From CAKSHC01 sp045594545 (GTDB lineage Bacteria; Bacillota; Clostridia; Oscillospirales; UMGS1783), in NCBI GenBank assembly GCA_045594545.1, contig JAZNYQ010000119.1, positions 1 through 27,795 on the forward strand: 27,795 bases of DNA. The letters run 5' to 3'. A program made the position numbers and the translations under genes. The notes beneath the pieces were generated by a model. The model saw only the letters and a program-made list of their open reading frames with translations. It did no database searches and was not told where the DNA came from. Shown piece after piece: positions 1-7,846 of the stretch. Every line of letters begins with the position of its first letter. Within the stretch, counting starts at the first letter, position 1.

Positions 1-1
1 G

Positions 2-1675
2 GTCTGTATCGTGTCCCAGCCGCGGTGCGATGCCGACTATCAGCGCTTCGGCACCCCCTGCCTCGGCTTTCTGGTCAACGGCGGGAATATCGATTCGATG
101 GTCGCCCACTATACCGCCGCCAAAAAGCGCCGCAGTGACGATGCCTATACCCCCGGCGGCAAGGCAGGCGCCCGCCCCGATCGCGCTACCATCGTCTATT
201 CGCAAGCCATCCGCCGCCTGTATCCTGACAGTTTAATTGCCATCGGCGGCCTGGAAGCCTCCTTGCGCCGCTTCGCCCATTATGATTATTGGGATGATGC
301 CGTGCGCCCCTCGATTTTGATTGACGCGCAGGCCGACCTGCTCATGTACGGTATGGGCGAAAAACACATCGTAGAACTGGCCACCCGTCTGGAAAACGGC
401 GAACGCCCCACCGATCTGCTCGGTACCTGCTACGCCGTCAAAACTGAGGATTATCAGCCCATGCCCGTCAAGGAATGCCCCTCTTTTGAAGCGGTGAGCG
501 CCGATACCGAGAAGGGAAAACGGGACTATGCCATCGCCTGCCGTATCCAGCAAAGTGAGCACGATCCCGTGCGCGGCAAAACGGTCATTCAACGCCACGG
601 CGATACCATCGTGGTGCAAAATTCCCCCATGCCGCCGCTGACTACCGAGGAAATGGATCGGGTCTACGCCCTGCCCTTTATGCGCAATTACCACCCCTCT
701 TACGATAAGATGGGCGGCGTCCCCGGCATCGAGGAGGTCAAATTCTCCATTATTCATAACCGTGGCTGCTTCGGCGCCTGCAACTTCTGTTCCTTGGCCT
801 ATCATCAAGGCCGCCAGATCACCTGCCGTAGCCACGAATCGGTGCTGGAAGAGGCCAAAACTATCACCGAGATGCCCGATTTCAAGGGTAATATCCACGA
901 CGTCGGCGGTCCCACCGCCAACTTCCGCCGCTCCTCCTGTACCAAGCAGGAGAAAAACGGCATGTGCCCCGATAAAAAATGCCTCGCGCCCGACCGTTGC
1001 CCCGCCGTGCAGGTCGACCATAGCGATTATCTGTCGCTGCTGCGCAAACTGCGGAAACTCCCTAAAGTCAAAAACGTTTTTATCCGTTCGGGCATCCGCT
1101 TTGACTATCTGATTGCCGACAAGGACGAAACCTTTTTCAAGGAATTGGTGGCGCACCACGTCAGCGGTCAGCTTAAAGTCGCCCCCGAGCATTGCTCGGC
1201 CAATGTGCTGAAATATATGGGCAAGCCTCGCATCGAGGTCTATAACCGATTCAAAAAGCGCTTTTATGAATTGACGGCCGCCGTCGGCAAAAAGCAGTAT
1301 CTGGTGCCCTATCTGATGTCCTCGCACCCCGGCAGTACGGTAGCCGACGCCATTGAACTGGCGCTGTTTCTGAAGCGGGAGCGGGTGGGCCCCGAACGGG
1401 TGCAGGATTTTTATCCCACCCCCGGCACTGTTTCCACCTGTATGTTCTATACGGGACTGGATCCCTATACCATGGAAAAGGTCTATGTGCCCCGCACGCC
1501 GCAGGAAAAGGCCAAACAGCGCGCTCTTCTCCAGTATTTCAAGCCCGAGAACTATGCCTTAGTGTTAAAGGCTTTGCGGGACTGCGGCCGCACCGACCTG
1601 ATCGGCCGCGGCAAGGACTGCCTCATTCCTCCGCCCCATCGAAACATTTCCCCAAAGGACATGAAACGCCGATAA
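2..1675 (+). CDS. ygiQ: YgiQ family radical SAM protein (5' end outside window)
   Basis: The reading frame is open from the first bases of the window, and its first residues (VCIVSQP) already match the family's N-terminal region. A GTG at position 11 is therefore internal and the true start lies upstream; perhaps 40-60 residues are missing. The [4Fe-4S]/S-adenosylmethionine motif CxxxCxxC is visible as CFGACNFC at 767-790. Other hallmark stretches are GNIDSMV, YTAAKKRRSDDAY, IGGLEASLRRFAHYDYW and KVAPEHCS. The 557 residues present are shorter than E. coli YgiQ, because the N-terminus is cut off and the C-terminal tail ends soon after the core (ISPKDMKRR). YgiQ proteins are cytosolic radical SAM enzymes of undefined reaction, so the family name is secure and the function is not. 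Another promoter starts right after it, so it is probably not co-transcribed with the next gene. Confidence 0.95.
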   Translation, partial: VCIVSQPRCDADYQRFGTPCLGFLVNGGNIDSMVAHYTAAKKRRSDDAYTPGGKAGARPDRATIVYSQAIRRLYPDSLIAIGGLEASLRRFAHYDYWDDAVRPSILIDAQADLLMYGMGEKHIVELATRLENGERPTDLLGTCYAVKTEDYQPMPVKECPSFEAVSADTEKGKRDYAIACRIQQSEHDPVRGKTVIQRHGDTIVVQNSPMPPLTTEEMDRVYALPFMRNYHPSYDKMGGVPGIEEVKFSIIHNRGCFGACNFCSLAYHQGRQITCRSHESVLEEAKTITEMPDFKGNIHDVGGPTANFRRSSCTKQEKNGMCPDKKCLAPDRCPAVQVDHSDYLSLLRKLRKLPKVKNVFIRSGIRFDYLIADKDETFFKELVAHHVSGQLKVAPEHCSANVLKYMGKPRIEVYNRFKKRFYELTAAVGKKQYLVPYLMSSHPGSTVADAIELALFLKRERVGPERVQDFYPTPGTVSTCMFYTGLDPYTMEKVYVPRTPQEKAKQRALLQYFKPENYALVLKALRDCGRTDLIGRGKDCLIPPPHRNISPKDMKRR

Positions 1676-1690
1676 TGTCTGTTTGGTTTA

Positions 1691-1719
1691 TTGCATCAAA
1701 GTGTGATCGATGGTATAAT
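1691..1719 (+). promoter_or_regulatory. Sigma-A promoter for the sialidase-like gene
   Basis: TTGCAT at 1691-1696 and a perfect TATAAT at 1714-1719 are separated by 17 bp, with an extended -10 (TGG immediately before TATAAT). Transcription should begin near 1726. The TTG of this -35 box could be read as a start codon in the frame of the next gene, but its place in the promoter excludes it. Confidence 0.8.
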
Positions 1720-1750
1720 TTTCAACACGAAATCCGATGAGGTGAAGGTT

Positions 1751-2833
1751 ATGAAAGTAAAAGTATTGGGAAATCCTCAGATCATTATGAGTGCCGACGA
1801 TCCGAAACATAACTATTTCGGTTGGCCGTCGGCGGCCCGCCTGCAGGACGGCCGTCTTGCCGTGGTTGCTTCCGGCTTCCGTCGCCGTCATATTTGCCCG
1901 TTCGGCAAAACGGTGATCGCCTATTCTTCTGATGAGGGTAAGACCTATACCGCTCCCGTCCCCGTGATCGATACCTGTTTGGACGATCGGGACGGCGGTA
2001 TCTGTCCCTTTGGCGAGCACGGCTTTATCGTCACATCATTTAATAATACTACGCAATTTCAACGTGAAAACGCAAAGGACGATTACGATCTGGCTTACCT
2101 TGATTCCGTCGATCCGGTACAGGAAGAAAAGGATCTCGGCTTTAATTTCCGCATCACTAAGGACGACGGAAAAACTTTCGGCCCGATTCTCAAATCGCCC
2201 ATTACCTCTCCTCATGGGCCTACCGTACTTCAAGACGGCACGATCGTCTGGGTTGGTCGGTGCTTTTCAGTAAAGAAAGAAGCGGGTGCGGAAGACTGTA
2301 TCAAGGCTTATAAAATGGATGAAGATGGGAATATGACATTCCTCGGCCGCCTGCCCGATATGATAGGAGAGGCCGATGCGCTGGCTTGTGAACCGCATGC
2401 CTTCCAGGCGGATGACGGTACTCTCATCTGTCAGGTCCGTCTGCATCGCAACGGCCCGTGGGCAACCGGAATGTTCACCTTGTATCAAAGCGAATCTAAG
2501 GACGGCGGTATCACATGGAGCGAGCCGCATTATGTGGTCGGTCAGTTCGACGGAGCGCCTGCTCATATCATGCGTCATTCCTCAGGGCTGTTGATCTCTA
2601 CGTATACGCAACGCACGAAACCTTATGTGGTCAAAGCCATGTTCTCCAAGGACAACGGACAAAGTTGGGATACCGAACATAAGCTGTATACCAACGGGTT
2701 TACGCCGGATCTGGGATATACGTCCACCGTTGAATGTAAGGACGGCAGTTTGCTCACCGTCTTTTACGGCCATCCCCACGGGAAAAACACCCCCGCTGTT
2801 ATCATGCAACAGCATTGGACCATTGAAGAATAA
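1751..2833 (+). CDS. Sialidase/BNR-repeat beta-propeller glycoside hydrolase-like protein
   Basis: A 360-residue protein with four Asp boxes (S/T-x-D-x-G-x-x-aromatic): SSDEGKTY at residues 59-66, TKDDGKTF at 136-143, SKDGGITW at 249-256 and SKDNGQSW at 299-306. This spacing is typical of a six-bladed sialidase-fold propeller. Exo-alpha-sialidases (GH33) and several uncharacterised hydrolase families share the fold. An arginine-rich stretch (FRRRH, about residues 43-47) lies near the N-terminus, but I cannot assign the catalytic Arg triad, Tyr and Asp with confidence. No signal peptide is seen, so it should act in the cytoplasm on imported sugar. The ATG at 1751 was chosen because GAGGTG sits at 1739-1744, 6 nt upstream, and the promoter ends at 1719. 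It has its own promoter and terminator, so it is probably monocistronic. The exact substrate is unknown. Confidence 0.85.
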   Translation: MKVKVLGNPQIIMSADDPKHNYFGWPSAARLQDGRLAVVASGFRRRHICPFGKTVIAYSSDEGKTYTAPVPVIDTCLDDRDGGICPFGEHGFIVTSFNNTTQFQRENAKDDYDLAYLDSVDPVQEEKDLGFNFRITKDDGKTFGPILKSPITSPHGPTVLQDGTIVWVGRCFSVKKEAGAEDCIKAYKMDEDGNMTFLGRLPDMIGEADALACEPHAFQADDGTLICQVRLHRNGPWATGMFTLYQSESKDGGITWSEPHYVVGQFDGAPAHIMRHSSGLLISTYTQRTKPYVVKAMFSKDNGQSWDTEHKLYTNGFTPDLGYTSTVECKDGSLLTVFYGHPHGKNTPAVIMQQHWTIEE

Positions 2834-2837
2834 GGAT

Positions 2838-2868
2838 AAGGACTTGGTCGTATGGCCAAGTCCTTTTT
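2838..2868 (+). terminator. Intrinsic terminator after the sialidase-like gene
   Basis: A perfect 10-bp stem, AAGGACTTGG (2838-2847) with CCAAGTCCTT (2856-2865), encloses an 8-nt loop and runs into a short T tract. It begins 4 nt after the stop codon. Confidence 0.9.
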
Positions 2869-2870
2869 CA

Positions 2871-2899
2871 TTGACTTTTCAGACAGCGGATGATAAGAT
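2871..2899 (+). promoter_or_regulatory. Promoter of the five-gene degradative operon
   Basis: TTGACT (2871-2876) and TAAGAT (2894-2899) are separated by 17 bp, and a TGA directly before the -10 makes it an extended -10. It lies immediately downstream of the previous terminator and 22 nt upstream of the next start codon. Confidence 0.7.
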
Positions 2900-2921
2900 T
2901 AAGAAAATAAGGAGGGATATT

Positions 2922-3626
2922 ATGAAGATATTATCCATTGGAAATTCCTTTTCGCAGGACCCCCACGCCCACCTGCATGATTTGGCCGCGCAAAACGGGC
3001 TGGATATCTATGCCGTCAACCTCTATGTGTCGGCCTGCAGTTTGCATACCCATGCCGTCAATCTTGCCGAAAATAACGCCGCCTACGATCTGGAGATCAA
3101 CGGCAAACCGACAGGCGAGAAAATCAGTATTGCCGATGCTTTGAAAATGGATGCGTGGGATGTCATTACGCTCCAGCAGGTCAGCGGTCTTTCGGGCTTG
3201 CGCGATACCTATTTCCCGTGGTTTGAGCAGGTATACAACGCGGTAAAAGCGGCCTGTCCCAAGGCGCAGATCTGGTTCCAATATACTTGGGCCTATGCCA
3301 CAAACTCCGATCATAAGCATTTCAAATTCTACGATAACAATCAGCAGACCATGCTCGCCCGCGCCGCCGAGTGCCGAGATATGATCGTGCAAAACTGGGG
3401 TCTGCCCGTCATCCCCACCGGCGATGTCATTCAGCGCCTGCGCCCCATCTTGGGCGAGGATAGGATCCATCGCGATACCTTCCATCTATCCTATGATTAC
3501 GGCCGTCTGGCCGCGGCTGCTACGTGGATCAAGACGTTAACGGGTCAAAACCTCAAATTACAGCCCTACGCCGACCTTGATCCCGCCCTTACCGACCGTA
3601 TCTTTGCCGTAGTAAATACATTGTGA
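2922..3626 (+). CDS. DUF4886-type SGNH hydrolase-like protein
   Basis: A 234-residue cytosolic protein. The N-terminus MKILSIGNSFSQD contains the GNSFS block at residues 7-11, the Ser-containing block I of DUF4886/SGNH-like proteins. The C-terminal DTFHLSYDYG contains a DxxH pair (D185, H188) that fits block V. Both catalytic regions of an SGNH esterase/lipase fold are therefore present, implying de-esterification (for example O-acetyl removal from a carbohydrate), although DUF4886 proteins are biochemically poorly characterised. The ATG at 2922 is preceded by GGAGGG at 2911-2916. Upstream in-frame starts inside the sialidase gene and terminator are rejected. It is the first gene of an operon, and the next start follows after 9 nt. 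Confidence 0.85.
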   Translation: MKILSIGNSFSQDPHAHLHDLAAQNGLDIYAVNLYVSACSLHTHAVNLAENNAAYDLEINGKPTGEKISIADALKMDAWDVITLQQVSGLSGLRDTYFPWFEQVYNAVKAACPKAQIWFQYTWAYATNSDHKHFKFYDNNQQTMLARAAECRDMIVQNWGLPVIPTGDVIQRLRPILGEDRIHRDTFHLSYDYGRLAAAATWIKTLTGQNLKLQPYADLDPALTDRIFAVVNTL

Positions 3627-3635
3627 GGTGTTACA

Positions 3636-4448
3636 ATGCGATATTTAATTATGACCGATATTGAAGGGGTAACCGGAGTAACCAGTTATGCTCAGGCCGA
3701 AAACAGCCAGTTCGGCAAAGATATGCTGATGAACGATCTGTTGGCGGTTATCCATGGCATCCGCCGTGACGCTCATCACGAGATCGTTGTATACGATATG
3801 CATACCGATGGGCGTAATATTGACATCACCCAACTCCCCGATGATGTGCAGGTGGTTGTCGGCAAGCCGATCAATGGGGAGGTATACCGTGGAATCGGCG
3901 GTCACTTCGACGGCCTGTTTCTGGTTGGCCTTCATGCGATGGGCAGAGAGAAAGGCGCCATGCTGGCTCATTCCTATCTCGTGCAGTATGATGCCATTCA
4001 TATCAACGGAAAACTGGTCGGCGAGATCGGCGTCGAGGCGCTTTTGGCCGGCGAGCAGGGAATCCCGCTTGTCTTTGTATCGGGCGACGATATGGGTTGC
4101 CGTGAGGCCGAGCGCCTGATCCCCAACATCGTAACGGCAACGGTCAAGAAATCGTTGGGCGATGCGCAGGCGCTGTGCCTGACTCCGGCCCGCACCTCCG
4201 CTTTGATTGAGGAGGCAGCAGCTGAGGCGGTGGTCAAAACTAAGGATATCTCGCCTAAGATGCCCGAGCAAGAGATCTGCCTCGACATCACCTTCTCCGA
4301 TTGTAAGTATCTGGAAAACATGAAGAAATTATACGCCTCGTATTTTGTGAAAGACAATGTGTTTGAGTATCGGGGCGTCGGTATGCTTAAAACGTGGTCT
4401 GAGTATCTGACCATGGAACAGGAGATGATTCATTATGACCAAGAGTGA
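3636..4448 (+). CDS. M55 family metallopeptidase (DppA-like D-aminopeptidase)
   Basis: A 270-residue protein matching the length of B. subtilis DppA, a zinc D-aminopeptidase that releases N-terminal D-amino acids. The N-terminal MTDIEGVTG puts Asp8 and Glu10 exactly where DppA has its first zinc ligands. His56 (YDMHTDG), His100 (GLHAMG), His112 (LAHSY) and Glu130 (VGEIG) fit the positions of DppA His60, His104, His115 and Glu133. The alignment is from memory. No signal peptide is present. GAGGTG overlaps the upstream stop codon and sits 5 nt before the ATG. The 3' end overlaps the next gene by 14 nt, indicating tight co-translation. The natural substrate in this operon is unknown; a peptidoglycan- or amino-sugar-derived peptide is possible. 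Confidence 0.9.
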   Translation: MRYLIMTDIEGVTGVTSYAQAENSQFGKDMLMNDLLAVIHGIRRDAHHEIVVYDMHTDGRNIDITQLPDDVQVVVGKPINGEVYRGIGGHFDGLFLVGLHAMGREKGAMLAHSYLVQYDAIHINGKLVGEIGVEALLAGEQGIPLVFVSGDDMGCREAERLIPNIVTATVKKSLGDAQALCLTPARTSALIEEAAAEAVVKTKDISPKMPEQEICLDITFSDCKYLENMKKLYASYFVKDNVFEYRGVGMLKTWSEYLTMEQEMIHYDQE

Positions 4449-5319
4449 TCCGACCATCTTGGGTTTTAACCACATGTTCCTCTATCCGGACAGTATGGTA
4501 AACGGTCAGGTTCATACCGAAACTTTGGCCCAACTGTGCCACAATCCGAATGTGGCAGCGGTGGACTGCTGGGTTTGGCCGGATCGTGTAAAAGAGGAAC
4601 TGTCCATCCTTCGGGAGAGCGGAAAACATATCAACTATAATATCGGCGACCGATTGGGAGAAGCACCTGCGCTTCCTGCCGCAAAGGACAAAAAAGAGCG
4701 GGCCTACGCCCTCGACTTTCTGCGTCGTGAGAGCGAGTTTGCCGTTTCCTGCGGCGCCAAAAAAATCATTTTGGGTAGTGGACGTGATGTGGTAGATCAT
4801 GAAGATGGCCTGAAGCGATTTGTCGATCTGATGAACGAATGGTTTACCTATATCCCCGAAGATATCTGCGTGGCCATCGAGCCGGTCGACTGGGATATTG
4901 ATAAAAAAGCCCTGCTCGGCCCAGCCGAGGAAACCTGCGCCTGTATCAGAGAATTGCGCCAAGGCCGTAAGCGTGTCGGTATTTTGCTCGATATGGGGCA
5001 CATTCCCATCATGCACGAAACGCTGGATTCGGCGGTGGAGAAGATGAACGACCTGCTGTGCCACATCCATCTGGGCAGTTGTATCATGAAAAACAAGAAT
5101 AACCCCCTCTATGGCGATAAGCACCCCTGCTGGGGTGAGCCCGACGGGGAATATGACGAAAAAGACGGCGCTCGTTTCTTGCAGATTTTGACCGACGCCG
5201 GCTATTTTTCCCGCGGTTATGCCCAGACGGTTTCCTTTGAAATGCGCCCCCTGATCGGTATGGATGCCGAACAAACGGTTCACTATTTGAGTCAATGGTT
5301 TAAAGGAGATAGAAAGTAG
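4435..5319 (+). CDS. Sugar phosphate isomerase/epimerase-like TIM barrel protein
   Basis: A 294-residue protein of the xylose-isomerase-like/AP-endonuclease-2 fold. The metal-site pattern is visible: Glu in VAIEPVDWD, Asp and His in LLDMGHIP, His in CHIHLGSC and a late Glu in SFEMRPLIG. Family members isomerise or epimerise keto-sugars using a divalent metal, and the substrate cannot be read from the sequence. The start overlaps the end of the M55 gene by 14 nt, with AGGAG at 4420-4424. The following gene starts 1 nt after this stop. The operon context suggests processing of a sugar released by the neighbouring hydrolase-like proteins (inference). Confidence 0.85.
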   Translation: MTKSDPTILGFNHMFLYPDSMVNGQVHTETLAQLCHNPNVAAVDCWVWPDRVKEELSILRESGKHINYNIGDRLGEAPALPAAKDKKERAYALDFLRRESEFAVSCGAKKIILGSGRDVVDHEDGLKRFVDLMNEWFTYIPEDICVAIEPVDWDIDKKALLGPAEETCACIRELRQGRKRVGILLDMGHIPIMHETLDSAVEKMNDLLCHIHLGSCIMKNKNNPLYGDKHPCWGEPDGEYDEKDGARFLQILTDAGYFSRGYAQTVSFEMRPLIGMDAEQTVHYLSQWFKGDRK

Positions 5320-5320
5320 G

Positions 5321-6853
5321 ATGTATAAGTGCCTATATAATCTTGAATTGCTCATCCTCGCCACCGCCAAAACGCCGTGGCAGGATTATGACCAACCCAT
5401 CCCAAAGGACTCGCCGGCCAACTTTGTCCGTCGCTTGGAGGGCACCGATGTCGATGCCCTCATGATCTGCCCAACGGCATGGAAACGTGTGATGTGGCAC
5501 TCAAAGGTCGACCCCCATTGGGAGAAAGAGGCCGCGAAGATCCCCACTCCCTATTTTACGGCGGATCTGAAATATCACGAAAAGGCATACTTCCGTCTGC
5601 GGGATTATATGCTGGCCGGTAACGATCCGGTAGCGCAGACGGTGGAACAGGCCAAAAAACAGGGAATCGCCCCCTTTATCTCCTTCCGAATGAATGAGGC
5701 GCATTGGCATCTTCAGGAGAGCTCTCCTATGCACTCCTCTTTTTGGAAGAACCATCCTCAGTTCCGAATCAGTGAAAATAATAAATGCTTCAACTATATC
5801 CATGCCGAAGTGAGGGATCATTATTTTGCATTGCTGAGTGAACTGGTGGAGAATTACGACGTGGCCGGTTTGGAACTCGACTTTATGCGCCACCCCTTCT
5901 ATTTTAGTAAAGAGGATCTGGATCAGGGTAGAGAAATTATGACAGGTTTTATCGCCCGTGTTCGTCAGATGCTTAACGAATGGGGGGCAAAGCGGAATAA
6001 GAAACTGCAACTGAGCGTCCGTGTCCCCTGCACCGTCAAATGGGCTAACGAAGTCGGCCTGGACGTCGGTCGTTGGGATCGTGAGGGGTTGATTGATATG
6101 GTCAATATTTCACCCTTTTTCATGTCCAGTACCGGATTGGACGTCAGCGGCTACAAGTCCATGGTCAATCATGCTGCCACCTACGGTGAAATCCACTTTA
6201 TCTTGGAAAATACCGAACTGAGAAACGGCTTTATCAATAACTGTACCCGCAAGATGAACCGTCAGATGTACCGTGCGTTAGCGGCAACCTTTTTAGATGA
6301 GGGCTTTGACGGCATATCGCTGTTTAACTTTGATTATACCGGTCATCATTTCTTCAACGAGCCTCGGCGCAACCATCTGAAAGAGGGCTTGCCGCCCCAC
6401 GATGTACTGGTCGGCATCACCAATCCTGAACAACTGGCAAAACAGGATAAGCATTATTTTGTTGGGCCTTATTACACCGCCTTGCCCATGAAGAATACCT
6501 TGGATTTGGATATTTATATCGCCGATACCAATCCGTCCGGCGATTTCGGGCAGGCGTTGCTACGCATTAAAACCGAGAAACCTTGTGAATGTATTGAGAT
6601 AGAGGCGCAGGTCAACGGTGTCCCCGTTGAGGAAGTTACATGGATGGGGGAACTCTTTCCGCCGCAATCCATTGAGGGTGTGGCAAAGCCCGAACAGGTC
6701 AAGTATTATAAGGTTCCCGTCGAGATTCTCAAGCACGGAAACAATCACATTACGGCCCAAAACAAGGTCGATGAATGTTTACAGCGAGACCGAATGGCAA
6801 CCTATAATATGGTCGAACTGGCCCTGTATAAAAACAATCCTTTTCTGTCATAA
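5321..6853 (+). CDS. Putative glycoside hydrolase-like (GHL10/family-10-like) TIM barrel protein
   Basis: A 510-residue protein without signal peptide or membrane segment. The central part carries features of GHL10/DUF187-type TIM barrels: FISFRMNEAHW (about 125-135), HAEVRDHYF, and VAGLELDFMRHPFYF, where the acidic pair E-x-D lies at the end of a beta strand, as in the family's GIxxDYxRYP motif. Later DGISLFNFDY provides another strand-end acidic residue. The last 120 residues look like a separate beta-rich domain. The family is predicted to hydrolyse or bind glycans, but I cannot name a substrate. AGGAG lies 12 nt before the ATG, and the gene is coupled to the isomerase-like gene by 1-nt spacing. 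A non-enzymatic role is possible if the acids are not catalytic. Confidence 0.7.
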   Translation: MYKCLYNLELLILATAKTPWQDYDQPIPKDSPANFVRRLEGTDVDALMICPTAWKRVMWHSKVDPHWEKEAAKIPTPYFTADLKYHEKAYFRLRDYMLAGNDPVAQTVEQAKKQGIAPFISFRMNEAHWHLQESSPMHSSFWKNHPQFRISENNKCFNYIHAEVRDHYFALLSELVENYDVAGLELDFMRHPFYFSKEDLDQGREIMTGFIARVRQMLNEWGAKRNKKLQLSVRVPCTVKWANEVGLDVGRWDREGLIDMVNISPFFMSSTGLDVSGYKSMVNHAATYGEIHFILENTELRNGFINNCTRKMNRQMYRALAATFLDEGFDGISLFNFDYTGHHFFNEPRRNHLKEGLPPHDVLVGITNPEQLAKQDKHYFVGPYYTALPMKNTLDLDIYIADTNPSGDFGQALLRIKTEKPCECIEIEAQVNGVPVEEVTWMGELFPPQSIEGVAKPEQVKYYKVPVEILKHGNNHITAQNKVDECLQRDRMATYNMVELALYKNNPFLS

Positions 6854-6865
6854 CAGGATGAAGAT

Positions 6866-7384
6866 ATGAATTTTTCAGAATTAGTGAAAACCCGCCAATC
6901 CGACCGTACCTATCTGGACAAGGCGGTCGAGGATGCGAAATTGGAACAAATACTGGAAGCCGCCCGCCTGTCGCCCTCGGCTTGCAACGGCCAGCCCTAT
7001 CTCGTTACCGTCTGTCAGGGCGAAACGGCCCAAAAGGTGGCCAAATGCACGCAGGGGATGGGCATGAACGGCTTTGCCACGCAGGCCCCCGTCATGCTGG
7101 TACTGTCCGAACAGCCTTATGTTAAATCGGCGGCGCTGGGCGCCAAACTTAAACATAACGACTACCGCAGTATCGACATCGGCATCCTCGCCGCTTATAT
7201 CACGGCACAGGCCGCCGATCTGGGGTTGGGTACCTGTATCTTAGGTTGGTTCGACGACGAGAAAATTCGCGCCATCTGCCATCTGGACGCTCCCGTGCGC
7301 CTGTGCATTACGCTGGGCTACCCTGCAGGCGACACCCGCCCCAAAAAACGCAAAACCCCCGACCAACTCATTCAATATAAATGA
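6866..7384 (+). CDS. Nitroreductase family FMN oxidoreductase
   Basis: A 172-residue compact nitroreductase. The N-terminal LVKTRQSDRTYLDKAV and ARLSPSACNGQPY match the FMN phosphate- and ring-binding segments (R-x-S-x-R and A-x-x-SPSA-x-N-x-QP). GLGTCILGWFDDEKIR and ITLGYPAG form the C-terminal FMN signature. Such enzymes use NAD(P)H to reduce diverse electrophiles in the cytosol. It is the last gene of the operon that begins at 2922, 12 nt after the previous stop, with AGGATGAAG as a modest ribosome site. It ends at a bidirectional terminator. Its link to the glycan genes is unclear. Confidence 0.92.
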   Translation: MNFSELVKTRQSDRTYLDKAVEDAKLEQILEAARLSPSACNGQPYLVTVCQGETAQKVAKCTQGMGMNGFATQAPVMLVLSEQPYVKSAALGAKLKHNDYRSIDIGILAAYITAQAADLGLGTCILGWFDDEKIRAICHLDAPVRLCITLGYPAGDTRPKKRKTPDQLIQYK

Positions 7385-7410
7385 AAAAATCACCCGCAAG
7401 GGTGATTTTT
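7385..7410. terminator. Bidirectional intrinsic terminator between convergent genes
   Basis: AAAAATCACCC (7385-7395), a GCAA tetraloop and GGGTGATTTTT (7400-7410) form an 11-bp A/T-flanked hairpin. It begins right after the nitroreductase stop and ends 2 nt before the stop of the minus-strand phosphatase gene, so it serves both strands. Confidence 0.92.
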
Positions 7411-7411
7411 C

Positions 7412-7846
7412 TTATATCTGTTCCAACAGCGCCGTACAACCCTTGACGATCTGGTTGTAGACGGTTTCAAAATTGCCCGAATACCACGGATCCTCAATGT
7501 CACCGGGGGTGTCGGTAAAATCCATCAGGCGGGATACCTTGTGCGCATCGTCCTGCCCGATAATATTCATCAGCCGAGGCAGGTTATACCGCTCCATCAC
7601 GATTACATAGTCAAACTCGTCATAATCGGCACGGGTGATCTGGCGGGCGCGGTGTTTGCCGTAGGGGATGTTGTGGGCATCCAGCGTGCGGGCGGCGGCA
7701 GGGTAGATGCCGTTGCCGATCTCCTCGCGGGAAACCGCCATCGACTCTATATGCACATCCATCCCTTTGGCCAAATGCTTGCATACATACTCGGCCATCG
7801 GTGACCGGCAAATATTCCCGTGACACAAAAATAAAATCTTTCTCAT
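7412..7846 (-). CDS. Low molecular weight protein tyrosine phosphatase
   Basis: A 144-residue protein. The P-loop CHGNICRS (Cys8 to Arg14-Ser15, C-x5-R-S) starts almost at the N-terminus, as in all LMW-PTPs. The general-acid Asp-Pro is in EDPWYSGN near residue 117. These cytosolic phosphatases remove phosphate from Tyr or, in the YwlE branch, from phospho-Arg. The residue after CHGNI is Cys, and I cannot decide between the branches. The ATG overlaps the upstream gene's TGA (ATGA, 4 nt), so translation is coupled to the alpha/beta hydrolase gene. Confidence 0.95.
   Translation of the reverse strand: MRKILFLCHGNICRSPMAEYVCKHLAKGMDVHIESMAVSREEIGNGIYPAAARTLDAHNIPYGKHRARQITRADYDEFDYVIVMERYNLPRLMNIIGQDDAHKVSRLMDFTDTPGDIEDPWYSGNFETVYNQIVKGCTALLEQI

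Noticed and set aside
233..1327. A 364-codon minus-strand open frame opposite ygiQ
   Set aside because: Same reasoning: the plus strand encodes the YgiQ motifs throughout.
1691..1750. Upstream TTG start extending the sialidase-like protein
   Set aside because: The TTG is the -35 box of the promoter; the ribosome site supports 1751.
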